Origin: Alitta virens
Taxonomy: Eukaryota; Annelida; Polychaeta; Phyllodocida; Nereididae
Assembly (NCBI GenBank): GCA_932294295.1
Contig: OW028580.1
Coordinates: 26,333,396-26,397,395 of the forward strand
DNA length: 64,000 bases
Direction of reading: 5' to 3'
The notes under the pieces were generated by a model. It worked only from the letters and a program-made list of their open reading frames with translations, made no database searches and was not told the DNA's origin. Of the stretch, positions 1 to 11,909 are shown piece after piece. The position numbers and the translations under genes were made by a program. The first letter of the stretch is position 1. The number at the start of each line of letters is the position of its first letter.

Positions 1-1785
1 TCCGTCTCAAGTACCTTGCTTCCACTGTTTTTAGTATAAAGAAGTAAGCAGAAGTGTTGCAAAGATTCACCACACGTTTTGTGTCTCAGTGTCAATATAC
101 GTGGGGCAAGAGTTGCCCCCTGATGAAGTCCTTGTGTGGGGTATTCTTCCTGGCATATCAAGCTGAAGCTGCTGGCCAAAATAAGTAGACAGTTGCCAAA
201 AGATGCAGACTGCCTAAGTGCTCGAATTAAGTCAGGGAGTTTGTTTCCTTGGCAATTTTTAACGTCCGACCTCTTAGACCACATGTCAACGTTGGCTTCA
301 TCACCTGCTGGGTTATACCATTCCTATAGGGAGGGGTTGGGTAGTGCTGGAATACTTGGAATTCTTCAAATTTACTTGAAGCAGAAGTGATATTGAGAAG
401 GTAGCCAATAAATGAAAATGTTTTGCTTAAACCTGATCAATGGAGCAGTCAACCACCTTCTATTTAGCATGTTAGCTGCAGTCAATAGCCATCCACTTTG
501 CACCACATTAAAGTCAAATATATATTTAAGCTCATTAATTGGATGTACGAAGATACAGAAATCATGATCTGGAGCAGTATATGTGGTAATGTTCTCGAGG
601 CATGCATTTCATTGACCGTTTAAGGCAGGCAAAGATGGCCATTTGAAGTAAAATTGCATGGCTACTGACAACGAAAGGCCATTTGATAGACGGTAGAAAT
701 ACATAACAAGGACGTTTGAAGTGGCCTTACAGCAGGTGACCAAGCAATATAAGTGGCTGCTGAGCAGTTTTTTTAAATTATTTACAGAATATGTATAGTG
801 CAACGATCTCTCCTATTTAACATTAAGCTTTTGGACTAAATGATATTTAATTTATATTTGCATGTTTATTTTCAATAATAATAAGCTCTCACATACGGCT
901 GAAACTTAGCTTCCGAATAACTAACTTGTGTATATTGCAACACATAACTTAAACTGTGAGGTCACATACTCTGGGTGACTACTTAATGTCAATCAAGTGC
1001 TTATTCCGCATTTAAGATTAATCCTACTTTAGCTGTCCTTTCACTTTCCTCACAAACATTTTATTCCTAGCCTTTGCCTTGGACCTCTCACGCCTCCTTT
1101 ATCCTTGCTTATGCAACTGCTTGCTCACTTAAAACCCTCTCTCTTTGTGTTAGTCCTGTCACCACATAGTCTGCTTGTGTAATCCTACGGCATCACCCTT
1201 CTTGCAGTATTTATTTTATCCCCGTGTGAGTTGTGTGCTCAACTAAGTCTCCCACAGCTGGAGAGAACGACCCGTAGGATCAATTGACTCAAAATAATAC
1301 ATCTAAGTTAGGATCAGCTTCCAGGAGGAAATAGACTTATTAATCATGTCACTTAATAGGAAAGAAAGGGAAGGAGTTTGTCATTTTAGGTGACACTGTG
1401 GTATAGATGTCGATGATGCAATTATCCACCGGGCGACTATTGAGTGTAGAGAAAGATATGAATCGCAAACACTGATTCCATGATATTGCCACAGGTTACA
1501 AGATAAAGAGTAAATGTTGTTGCTTTCGTAGTTACATTTAATGGTATGCTTTTGATATTTCCTTCGTCAATCTTTTCGTTTCTTTAGTTTCTTGTAACAA
1601 ATGAAATAGATTTACATTACACAATGTTCTTACCTAAGTATCTGTCTGGCTGTCCTGATTGCGCCTGGCTTGTCTGTCTGTCTGTGCCCTTTCATGTCCT
1701 GTAGCTAATGACCAGTCTCTAAAGGTCAGCTCTTCATGAGGTGTGAGAGACACCACGGATTCAGGGAAAATTTCGAAGATCTATC
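1..1785. other. Gene-free stretch, nothing recognised
   Basis: AT-rich sequence with only short open frames. An 84-codon frame at 136-390 has no motif I recognise and no convincing splice context. A short CTGT-rich patch lies near 1665-1690. I see no repeat family shared with the rest of the window. Confidence 0.5.
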
Positions 1786-1849
1786 AGTGTGTCTATCTAT
1801 CTATCAATATATCCTGTAGATAGAATGCCAGTTTGATGTATCATACTAT

Positions 1850-1885
<36 letters not shown>

Positions 1886-1886
1886 T
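1786..1886. repeat. (CTAT)n microsatellite, interrupted
   Basis: CTAT units at about 1790-1808 and an uninterrupted run at about 1849-1885, separated by unrelated bases. This is one of ten GATA/CTAT arrays in the window. Confidence 0.9.
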
Positions 1887-2510
1887 TACCCATCTTCCTA
1901 CCTACCTGGCTACCTATTGTTGTAGGCTGCCTGTCTTTTTACACCAGGGTCAGCTGCTTTGACTGTAGTGTTGCTGGTGATACACCTTTACCAGGGTAAT
2001 GTTAATCTCCCTTAATGTAACAGCCGAGATAACACCACGTAACAAAGGGTATCACAGTGTCTGACACAAAACATGGTTGTTAATGAAATGATTGATGGTA
2101 ATCCTAATGTGACATGGCACATTGCTAGGTGTATGTTGTTCGGGAGGCAATGAAGAGTGACTTGATTTATTGTATTGGAGCCTATAGGTGCAGCAATTTC
2201 AGTGATAGAGAAGTGTGATCAATAGCATTAGACAAAATTAAAGGTAATATCCTATTTTTGTTGGATAAAAGAACAGCTTATACTCCACCTGATTCTTTTT
2301 CTATTTTTCTTGCACAGAGTTATTAATAAATTGAGTTATATCACGAATAAGAGAGATTTAACTAACATCTTTGCTTAATAAAAAAACAGACAAGTGAAGC
2401 AGAGACCTGCATAGAGAGCTATATTGGGATACTAATCCGCTTGGCCTACCCACCTCTGATAGGACAAGAGAGGGCCAGTGCCAGGATGAGGAAGCGGAAG
2501 CTCGGTGTTA

Positions 2511-2511
<1 letters not shown>
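1887..2511. other. Gene-free stretch, nothing recognised
   Basis: No coding potential or repeat family seen. Confidence 0.4.

Positions 2512-2544
<33 letters not shown>
2512..2544. repeat. (GA)n dinucleotide microsatellite
   Basis: Uninterrupted GA run of about 33 bp. Confidence 0.95.
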
Positions 2545-2546
<2 letters not shown>

Positions 2547-2592
2547 CCAATATGGCGACCGTCATTAACCACATTTACGAAAGTAAATGATA

Positions 2593-2625
2593 TTTAACTC
2601 CTGTCTATGAGGGATATAACTAACT
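2593..2625. repeat. Short repeat related to the GGGATATAAC hairpin family
   Basis: Contains a TTTAACTCC ... GAGGGATATAACTAAC arrangement that recurs near 30.07 and 30.2 kb, where it forms inverted repeats. Confidence 0.5.
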
Positions 2626-3395
2626 TGAACGCCATAAAACTAATTTGATAATTTGTTTGTTTTGTTTAACTTCTCTCATATGCAGGAAAAGCACTGTTTG
2701 TAGTCGCGAGGGAGATAAGTAAGAATTTCTTTGGTTGTGTTCCTCTTAGAACAAGAGGAATACATTTACCTGTTGGCAGGTTTCTGATTGTTACACTGCT
2801 CCTTGTTTAAATTAAATGTGGCCTGTTTCAAACCTCAAAGACTTAAACACATGTGTTAAATGGGAGCAATGACTTTTCAGTGATTACACAATAATCAGAG
2901 ACATGTTACCATGTTTAAGTTCAACATTAGAAACACATCGCACAACCATTTTAGAAAAGACCCTATTCATGAAGCGAATGTGTAACATGGTTATTAGACT
3001 GGTATTTAGACTACAGTGTGGACTACTGGTCATGTCTTATCATCTCACCATTATGTCTGCCTCTGTCAGCTGATCATATAAGCTGACTAAGCTTCAGACC
3101 CAGTAGCATGGAAACATGAACTCATACTTACACTCCACAGAAACTCTCAACCAGAGAAATTGATATGCATAGTAACCCAGTCCTGCCATAGCAGGGGTTC
3201 TGCAGTCAGAGCTGTAATGACCCCCAATCACTGCTGTTACCATTGACTGAATTTCTCGGAAGAGATATGTTAGCTAGCTTCCAGAAAAGTGCTTATGAAG
3301 TTTGTCAGCAAAATTATGGCTAATGCAGAGTTGTTGTGGTGCACTGGAGTTGATTGTAGGAGTTACTTACAAAAGTGTGTAAGTCCCTAATATGA
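2626..3395. other. Gene-free stretch, nothing recognised
   Basis: No repeat family or coding signal seen. Confidence 0.4.
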
Positions 3396-3512
3396 TGATG
3401 TAGTAGTAGTAGCAATAGAAGTAGTAGCAATAGTAGTAGTAGCAGTAGTAGTAGTAGTAGTAGTAGTATAAGTAGTAGTAGTGGTGGTGGTGGTAATAGT
3501 AGTAGTAGAAGT

Positions 3513-3544
<32 letters not shown>

Positions 3545-3608
3545 TAGTAGCAGCAGCAGCAGTAGTAATAGTAGTAGTAGCAGAAGCAGCAGCAGCAGCA
3601 GCAGTAGT
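3396..3608. repeat. (AGT/AGC)n trinucleotide array
   Basis: About 210 bp of imperfect AGT, AGC, AAT and GGT triplets. All frames are open, giving runs of Val/Ala, Ser or Tyr/Cys. I regard these as by-products of the repeat, not genes. Confidence 0.9.
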
Positions 3609-4147
3609 CTTCATTAAGATTAAACAGAATCCAAATAATATACATGTAAAGAGAGACCATGAAAATCACACGTCAAGTTAAAACTAAATAGGCAAAATAC
3701 ATATGTAGCACAAAAATGTCAAGCATTTTCTTTTCTTTTTTTAATAAAGCAAAATCGTATTACTTTGAACTACTGGGTTGCAATTAAATCTATTACTTAC
3801 TTACTTGAATAAGTTCACAATCTCCAATCATTGAGATAAAAATTATAATTGTTGCATTACTAGGTTATAAAATATTAACTTGGCAGGAAATATAGTTATA
3901 TCATAGTGCTATCACTGCACACATAGGCAGATTTTAGTTGGAATACGTATGTATGCATTAGGGGCTTTAGGGCTATAATCACTGGTAAAATATAGTGTCC
4001 TTGAGGTACAACTTCTTGGAAACTGAAAAACAACTAGAAAAAAAGAAGAAGCTAGGTAACTTATTTTTTACATATCCAAAATGCACTGCTCAGTTACTGC
4101 GTACAACTTACTTGCATATTTATTAGCAACAAACATCGTATTTTCAT

Positions 4148-4262
4148 GGAGACAAGAGTTTTATGGCCTGGGAATAATGCAGAACTTATTCTTACCCATA
4201 TGTTTTGAAAGATTTATGTTCCCAGTGTTTATTGTACAGCAAGGAGAGCCATAAAACTCTTG
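4148..4262. repeat. Inverted-repeat element, CAAGAGTTTTATGGC arms
   Basis: CAAGAGTTTTATGGC at 4153-4167 is matched by its exact reverse complement at 4248-4262, giving 15-bp arms 80 bp apart. The left arm is preceded by CATGGAGA, so it also shares CATGGAGACAAGAGT with the palindrome at 45.1 kb. Probably a small MITE. Confidence 0.55.
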
Positions 4263-4380
4263 TGTGTGGCAGTGTATTGATAAAGCTATGAAGCTACATT
4301 ATACTGAGAGGGTGCTTTTGTCGATATGTCTAGAGGACCAAAGAAAATGTGCAGACCCACAATTATAAGACCACCCAGTT

Positions 4381-4406
4381 ATAGGACCTTCTATCTATTT
4401 ATCTAA

Positions 4407-4458
<52 letters not shown>

Positions 4459-4535
4459 ACTATCTTTATATCTATCTATCTATCTATCTGTCTATCTGTC
4501 TATCCATCTATCTATACATCCATCTATCTATCGTA
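4381..4535. repeat. (CTAT)n microsatellite
   Basis: About 150 bp of CTAT units with scattered CTGT and CCAT variants. Confidence 0.95.
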
Positions 4536-5454
4536 GTTATCATAAAATTTTTTTTTTTTCAAATAATATACTTTAATTTATCACATCTTAAGCAAGCCAT
4601 ACTACAGGGTGGTAGTGGCTTATATTATCAAACTTGTTTGCCTGAAAGGCTTCTCCAATTAATTTGTAGATAGGAAACAACCAAAAAAACAGGGGATTCG
4701 GTTTAAACTTAAAAAATAAATATAAAGAAAATATATATAGTACTTTAAAAAATCTGGTATTCCCAACTTAAGACAAAAAAGACAAGAAAACCTCTTTAGG
4801 CTCAATTAATGCAATGTTAAGGCTGCAACTTAAATGTAGTCCATAAATCATATCATAAATGGTTAAATACAGCCTCGCAAATAAGACTGCCTCGCCAATA
4901 AGGCAACAGTGAATTTATTTGAGATACAATGAAACCTCACCTTAAAGACACCTCGATTTTAAGTATGATACAGTATAACCTAGATATTTCAAAATACTAC
5001 TTTTGTCATTCTAAAGATGGTCATAATTTCGGTGGTTTGACTGTTCGAGTCTTTATTTCGCTTTGTTTTTAAAAGTATCTGCCTTACATGAAACATCAAA
5101 CTGAAACAAAATATAACAGCTTTAGGACAAAAATATTCGTGTTTAAGCTTGCTTGAGTTTATAATGGATTGGTTAAAGCAATGCTTCAATGACCCAATAT
5201 ATGAAGTGTCAGAGTGAAAATTGCTTCTAATATGGACACCATAAATTTACCCATGGGCAACGTTTGGTAATTAAATGAAACTCTCAAAGTTGAATGGTCT
5301 TTACTGTGATTAATTAGTAGTCTATTAATTACGAGAAGAAACCTCAAGAGTTTTTGACAGATGCAGCCACAATAATTGGTAAACAACTGCTTGTGATTCA
5401 TTTGACCATATGAATTGGCTATAAATTTTTCACGTATGGAAGTTCTTTCTTTTC
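4536..5454. other. Gene-free stretch with a decayed pogo-like fragment
   Basis: Around 4928-4975 the sequence AATGAAACCTCACC ... CACCTCGATTTTAAG resembles the pogo-like MITE family described at 42451. The rest is AT-rich with no recognised feature. Confidence 0.35.
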
Positions 5455-5515
5455 TTCATTCTTCTGTCTTTCTTTCTTTCCGTCTTTATAACTTTCTTTC
5501 TCTCTTTCTACTTAA
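5455..5515. repeat. Pyrimidine-rich CTTT tract
   Basis: Imperfect CTTT/CTTTCT units, low complexity. Confidence 0.7.
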
Positions 5516-5623
5516 ATAGTACACTGTGAATGTATATCTGTCCATGAATCATTTATTCTTTCATTATTTTCTTTGTTCCTTTTCTTTTTTCGTTTTGGAT
5601 TCTTGTTTCTTGCTAAGTCTTGA

Positions 5624-5894
5624 CAGATGGATAGATAGATTGATAGACAGATAGATAGAGATAGGTAGAGATAGGTAGGTAGATAGATAGATAGACATAT
5701 CGGTAGAAAGATAGATAGATAGACATATAGATAGATAGATAGATAGATAGTAAGAAAGATAGACATATATGTAGAAAGATAGATAGATAGATAAATAGAT
5801 AGATAGACAGAAAGATAGATAGAAAGACAGAAAGATAGATAGATAGAGAGAAAGATGGATAAATAGATAGATAAATACATAGGTAGATAGGGAG
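5624..5894. repeat. (GATA)n microsatellite, about 270 bp
   Basis: Long imperfect GATA/GACA/GAAA array. All three minus-strand frames read as Tyr-Leu-Ser-Ile repeats, an artefact. The right edge runs into AGGTAACACATATCAGGTTTT, which also follows the GATA array at 8345-8382. So the array and flank may travel together. Confidence 0.95.
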
Positions 5895-6522
5895 GTAACA
5901 CATATCAGGTTTTTATTTTTCGTGTAGTCGACACACACCATGTTCAGCTGTTTTATGACACAGGCAAGCATGACCCGCAATCAAATTTCTGCAAATTCTG
6001 TGTTGGTGCCTTGACCACTTAGGGTCTTCTTCATGGCTATGGTCGAATTTGTTTAGGTCACTTTAGGCACTTAGGGGAACAGGCATTTGAATAATGGAGT
6101 ACTATCTTGGGAGTCTAAGCTTTTGATCATAGCTGTAATAAGGATGTGTGAAACCTGGGCACATACTGTAGACGCATGTTTGTTCTTTGGTTGGTTGGCA
6201 TGGAAACGATTTACAGATTTAATTTGGCCAATAGAACTGAACACAACTGCATGAAACCTTACAAAGAAATACTGGTGACCTTAGGAATATTCTTTATGTT
6301 ATATGCCAACCTTTAAAGTAAATTATCCTAACAATTGGATGTATTTTTGTTACAAAAGTTTGACAGGGAAGCACTATAAGTAAGAAAGTAATTGTTTATC
6401 TTCAGATGAAAAACATATTGACTATGAAGCCAAAGTATTTTCAAAATACATAAACTTATGTATTTCTACGACTGTGTCATGAACACAACTGTGATTTTGA
6501 AGTGCAATGTTTTAACATTTTA

Positions 6523-6592
6523 GCGGATAAACATTGTTACAAGGATGATCGCTGTCTCATGGGACCAAGTGTTTGATAACACAGCCAAAACA
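6523..6592 (+). repeat. Direct repeat, copy 1
   Basis: About 70 bp starting at GGATAAACATTGTTACAA and including GGGACCAAGTGTTTGATAAC. It recurs at 7479-7552 with a few changes, so the pair brackets the inverted-repeat region at 6.7-7.1 kb. Confidence 0.8.
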
Positions 6593-6689
6593 TTATTTTG
6601 ATATTTTTGGATTCATTCCTTTGGAAATTTGCAATTCTGAGTGACAGTTCCAGGTTGCTTGTTGATGCTCATTTGTGATTTTCTAAATA

Positions 6690-7140
6690 TTATCCCAGGT
6701 CGGCCCAACATTGGCCCGGCATAAAACAAATACCGGCGATGTTTGATCAAAATTGACTTTATGTGAATGCGATGTTATCTGCCCAGTTAGCATACTACCC
6801 AGATAGCATTTCAAATCGGGACAACATCGGCACGACGTTGGGGATGTTGATACAATGTTTTCTGAAGGTGGCCATGTAGAAACTGTGGATCAATTATTAC
6901 TCAATGTGAATGTGATGTTATCTGCCCAGATTGCATATTATGCCCAGATAGCATATTATGCCCAGATAGCATATTATCCAAATAATATTTGAAAGTGACA
7001 CTAAATCGGCATGACGTTGGGAATGTTGATATAATGTGACATCGTTCCAACAGCGGCCAATGTAGAAGCGGTGCTGGTCCAATTTGGAATGCCATCTGGG
7101 CTAGGTTGGCCCTACATTGGTCCAATGGTGGAACAAAATC
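6690..7140. mobile_element. Composite MITE of the CCCAGATAGCATTCCAAATC family
   Basis: TACCCAGATAGCATTTCAAA begins at 6796 and an inverted partner ends at 7100 (TTGGAATGCCATCTGGG), giving terminal inverted repeats of about 20 bp. The interior carries the GGCACGACGTTGGG ... GATGTTGATA motif twice. A direct repeat containing GATGTTATCTGCCCAG lies at about 6769-6784 and 6912-6927. Outer GGTCGGCCCAACATTGGCCC and GGTTGGCCCTACATTGGTCC motifs suggest several nested or tandem copies. No transposase frame is present. The same TIR is cleaner at 57826-58156. Confidence 0.7.
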
Positions 7141-7478
7141 AAGCCTACATGACATGTTATCTGGTAATATGACAGTTGAAGTCTAACTTTAATTCAACAC
7201 TACATGTGCCTTACACATTTCTATGGTAACATTCACAGCGTAAGTGACAGTCTGATTGACTCCTTTTTTGTAAGTGACAGCAAGATTCTCAGATAACTGC
7301 CTTTCATCCTTGATTTACCTTCATTGTGTGGTCTTGTGCATGCTGAGCTGGAATCAGTGAAGCTTTCATTAGGTCTATCTGGACAATTTCCTACTTTGTT
7401 TGGCTGTGGGGACTGACATCTCTCCAGCTGCGAGATTTAGGCCTACCCCCGAGATTTCTGGAACCCCCAGGCTTCAGC

Positions 7479-7552
7479 AGATAAACATTGTTACAAAGCA
7501 AGGATGATTCGCTGTCCCATGGGACCAAGTGTTTGATAACGTAGCCAAACAT
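7479..7552 (+). repeat. Direct repeat, copy 2
   Basis: Partner of 6523-6592. It contains an extra AAGC and a few substitutions. Confidence 0.8.
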
Positions 7553-8320
7553 CATCTACTAGTCAAGTTTTTGTGACAAAGAAAGCTGTTTTCATTGTCT
7601 GGTTCTTATTGACTGTCTCTGTCTGAGCAAATAACACAACACCACCAAGTCAAAGAGACCAAAATGAAGACAGCACACAACCAAATAACAGAGGTATTAG
7701 CAAAAATATTCAACTCTTAAGATTCTTTGATGTTTTGTGAGTAGGTTGTGGGCAGCCGGTTATTTGATTCCAAGGATAGTGTTTTGTTCGAAAATGCCAA
7801 TACAAAATAGGGAAAATAAGTCTGGTAAAGCTGAAATTGCGAAAAGCTTCATTGAAGCAGGCATTTGCAATGGCATCAGCAAACTAGATAGACCAGACAT
7901 TTAGCCCCCGAGAAAATTATGTTTTGTTATGAGAATAATACAGTGTCCTGGCCTAGAGAGTTATGCTATGGTATAAGAATCGAAGTTCCACACCGATTCT
8001 GCCAGACATAGCACTATGCTAGTAATTATAGGGATCTGCAGCTGTTCCTTTATTGACACCAAGCAATCTGACCATGTGTTAGAGATCACCAGACAATCAG
8101 ATCATATGTGGAGTGTCAATAACAGATCATATGTAGAGTGTCAATAACATGCCTTAGTTTCGATGACACAGTACCGTCCAGAAAATATAGAAGCTACCCA
8201 GTTATATAGACACTGGACTCCTCTCGAGCAGTCGTTGTCATAATGTAAATATGCAGATATAACTATGAACCAGTTCTGGTGGCCTGATGCCAAAATGGCA
8301 GCATATGACATATCCAGTAT

Positions 8321-8410
8321 AATTACCTTCACTGTGTAAATTATTATAGATAGATAGATAGCTGATAGATAGATAGATAGCAGGTAACATGTATCAGGTT
8401 TTCCTTTGTA
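8321..8410. mobile_element. GATA-bearing insert absent from unit 2
   Basis: Unit 1 reads TATCCAGTAT, then about 90 bp containing (GATA)n (8345-8382) and CAGGTAACATGTATCAGG, then ACTAATTAAATGTCAATC. Unit 2 joins the flanks directly near 17690-17705. The insert shares its right flank with the array at 5894, which suggests a small GATA-containing mobile repeat, although array birth in place is possible. Confidence 0.5.
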
Positions 8411-9720
8411 TATATTATATACTAATTAAATGTCAATCTAATTCTCTAAAATGCAGTAATCACAGACGCTTACGATATATATGTAAATCACAGAAATGGT
8501 CTTACTATGGCAGTAGCCCTAAATTCTGATCATAATTCTGATCATTGTTGTAACAGTATTGATTTGATAAAAGACACACATTTTGGGTTCCACCGTATTG
8601 GTATTTGCCTGACAGGATTGAACAGCTTGCATTAAAAAGACGTTTGTTCCCACTTCTTGCTTTCAAATATTTATGGGGTGAAAATGCATTGTCCACCAAT
8701 CCCAAATTAATAATACAAACTCCATGGTTGATTAAATTCATGCTTTTAATTCTCATGCATTGAAATATGGAACATTACCTGCAATGTGTTTCATGGATTT
8801 GTGAAATTTATGGCATCATACAATGTCCTAAATTTCATACAAATACATGTTAAACAATATTTAAATGTGGATTTTGATAAGCAGATAAAATATTAACTTA
8901 TGCAATCAGCATTCTCATAAAGACTCATTGGACTTAATGTAGTCATTAGCCTAATGTATGCAGCAATATTTCAACGTAATCATTTATGTTCGCAATAAAG
9001 ATTGCTTGAATATTTTGACGACTTTCAGATTAATACAATGTGGCAGAGTTAAAACTTTATATATATATATATATTTACTACATTCAATCAATGTTGCCTT
9101 AACATTGCTACAATGTGTGTTTTTAAATATTATACCAAAAATAAAAATAAATTATAAAGCCATAGCAAATTTAAAACTATTTCTGTTAGCAGGAAATGAC
9201 ATTGTGCTAAGTTTCGTACAATATCTGTTTCACAGCATATATGTGTGAAATTTGATACAAAGATAAAAAATATCCTCTAATCTAATCATGTTTCTCATAA
9301 TATTATGATAAAGGATTCTTACAAAACATATACTTTTATACCAAATAAATTAATACAATGTTATATTAGCTGAACTACTTAATTTCTTAAATTTTTTTTT
9401 AATTTTTCACTTAATACCATGGTATTATGTATTAGACATGATTCAGGAATCGGTTTACATCTAAAAATTCCAGTTTTCTCAGAAGTGTGAAGTTGAAATT
9501 TTCTTGTGAAATATAATTATTGCAATGCTTTATCTCATACTTTTCTGACTTCTCAAATTTCTTGTGAACACGGAAAACATGTCAAACAACACCTAAAAGA
9601 TAGGCACAAAGTATTCTAGACAATGATCATAGAGTGTAATCATACTCCTGCGCTGAGAAAGACTTCAATAAGACATGCTGTTTTTCCGTCATTACTTAAG
9701 CAACATCTCATCTCTATGTA

Positions 9721-9910
9721 TACAGAACACCTCTCTTTTAAGACCACTTCAAAGCAAGTACTTTGTGGACCATAAAATTAGACATTTTGACAAGTCCCAG
9801 AATGACTATCAACCCCTACCATAGCCGAAAAGTTCTAACAAGTAGAGAAGTTGGTCCGCATGTGAAGCTGTGTAAATATGCATCAGTCTTAATAGAGAGG
9901 TCGATACAAT
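9721..9910. mobile_element. Decayed pogo-like MITE in unit 1
   Basis: Left end TACAGAACACCTCTCTTTTA with AAGACCACTTC; right end GTCTTAATAGAGAGGTCGAT followed by ACAATA. The two ends are imperfect inverted repeats. A homologous copy in unit 2 spans about 19122-19560, so the insertion predates the duplication. Confidence 0.55.
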
Positions 9911-10043
9911 ATCAAGTATGCGGTTGTGAAGATTATATTCATGCCTCAGCCATTTGCACATGTGACGTCAGTTTCGGTGCAATTAACCGTGGGTCAGTTT
10001 TGTGACATCACTATAGTTCTGGATATACGTCATACTCGTATGT

Positions 10044-10156
10044 GAATTGCCTCAGCGTAGGCAAACCACCGCCAATTTCAATGTGAGATACAGCTCAACC
10101 CAGGACCTTCAGCTGATCTGGTAGGGTTTAACCACTGTATTCCCCAATTGCAGCTG
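10044..10156 (-). mobile_element. Old SINE-B fragment in unit 1
   Basis: On the minus strand, CAGCTG, then TACAGTGGTTAAACCC (A-box-like), CTGAAGGTCCTGGGTTGAG (B-box-like), ATTGGCGGT and CTGAGGCAA follow in the SINE-B order. Unit 2 carries the orthologous insertion at 19790-19960, so it predates the duplication. Confidence 0.6.
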
Positions 10157-11691
10157 TATCACTAGGCATCGCAGGTGACACAGGTCGGGTGATATGCTTT
10201 TCATACCACACAGGATGATGTTCATGCATGCCCAAATTAGGAAGCTCAAGACGGTGCTATTTCCAAATATGGGTGAAATGCGTAGGGCCGAAAAAATACC
10301 CACGCGACGACTGTCAATATAACAGATTGAGATCAACCTTATATTCTTAATTGGATTATTTCATAATAAACCTAAATTGTGAAAATCGGAAAAACAAAAA
10401 TTTACTGATTTATTCATAAAATTAATCGCGAGTTGAAGATGTTCATGATGCTGGCTAAATTGCTTTCAACCTCAATTCCACTATAGTTTTCTGGCGCTTC
10501 GTGAAGCATTTTATTCAATGACTTCCTCATTTTTCATTCGATTTTAAGTTTCAAATGGCTCAAATTAATTGGGGAATAACGGAAAAACAACTCGCTACGC
10601 ACCCACCTCGTCTGATCTGTCAACCTTATAGATCAGTGATTTGTGTGGTTTTCCCGCAATACCATTCTGCTTCATGAAATTGCCTCAATAGAGAAATTGT
10701 GTTCTAAATAGTTAGATAGTCCTAAAGCAGAGTTACACTGTACACATAAAACAATGTCGTGTTTTCATCAGCACTTCCTAATCACTGTCATTATCTTCAG
10801 CAGCTGAGCATCATTATCACCAGCAAAATACGATGCTGCTCTGTCCATGGTGCAAAGCTATATTAAGGAAAACACACCAGACCAATAGGCTGGTAGTTGA
10901 TTGGCTTGTCTTTTGCTGTAATGATTCTATAATACGCCATACAAATGAATGTCTCATGTTTTTCTTTTCTTGTTTTTGTTTTATCTTTTACAAAACTATA
11001 GTTTGTAACTGTACATTGTACGTTACAATTAGGGCATGCTGACATTATTATTAATATTGATAGATGCTCTGTTTTTTGGGTAATACATATGCTACTCTAT
11101 GGTTGACATTTAATTGCAGGGCAACTAATTAAGGTAGTAAGCAAGATAGCAGTCACATTTGTACTTAAATAATTAACAGTGTTGGTGTTAATAAGGGAAC
11201 TCTATTGGTTCTCTGGCCTGTCTCTATGGAATTAAGTCCAAAACTGATATTAAGTTATTTTCGTGTTTTTCAGGTACGTTTCCCAATTTTAGCAAAGTAA
11301 GAACTCACTAGGATTCATGCAAATAGGTAGGTACTATTGGGTTGCACTGGAGATATATAATATGCACTGTAGGTAATATGCAATACAATGTGTCAGTAAT
11401 TTAGTGTGCAAATATCGCTGAACAATATATGAAATGGTCAATTAACAATATGATAAAGACTTTTATAGTTCAACCAAGGTTTTGTACTTTCATAATCTTC
11501 TAACTTTTTCTTTTAATAATGTAATCTTTATTCTGACAAGGTCTGTCTTTCAAAAGGACACAGCAACACTTCTTCTCTCTTGGCCTGTGTCAACTAAAAG
11601 CCTTTGCTAACACAAGCTGTCAACTCTGAACTGACCACTGTGCAGACAGATGTGTTTAGTCATGCAGTGAATTTTCCTCAGTGTGTGTTCA

Positions 11692-11723
11692 ATGTAGTAG
11701 TAGTGGCAGTAGTAGTAGTAGTG

Positions 11724-11771
<48 letters not shown>

Positions 11772-11859
11772 ATAGTAGTAGTAGTAGTAGTAGTAGTGGC
11801 AGCAGTAGTAGTAGTGGTAGTAGTAGTAGTAGTGGTAGTAGTAGTAGTAGTAATAGTAA

Positions 11860-11908
<49 letters not shown>

Positions 11909-11909
11909 T
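11692..11909. repeat. (AGT)n trinucleotide array in unit 1
   Basis: About 215 bp of nearly pure AGT. The homologous site in unit 2 (20787-20844) holds only about 58 bp, so the array has expanded or contracted since the duplication. Poly-Val, poly-Ser, poly-Tyr and poly-Leu frames here are artefacts. Confidence 0.95.

Noticed and set aside
136..390. 84-codon frame near the left edge
   Set aside because: No motif, no splice support, composition like chance AT-rich sequence.
5512..5980. Open frames of Tyr-Leu-Ser-Ile repeats on the minus strand
   Set aside because: Three overlapping frames all open because a 4-bp repeat cycles through all phases; no flanking gene structure. The same applies at 36720-37016, 44486-44698, 60408-60816 and 63017-63316.
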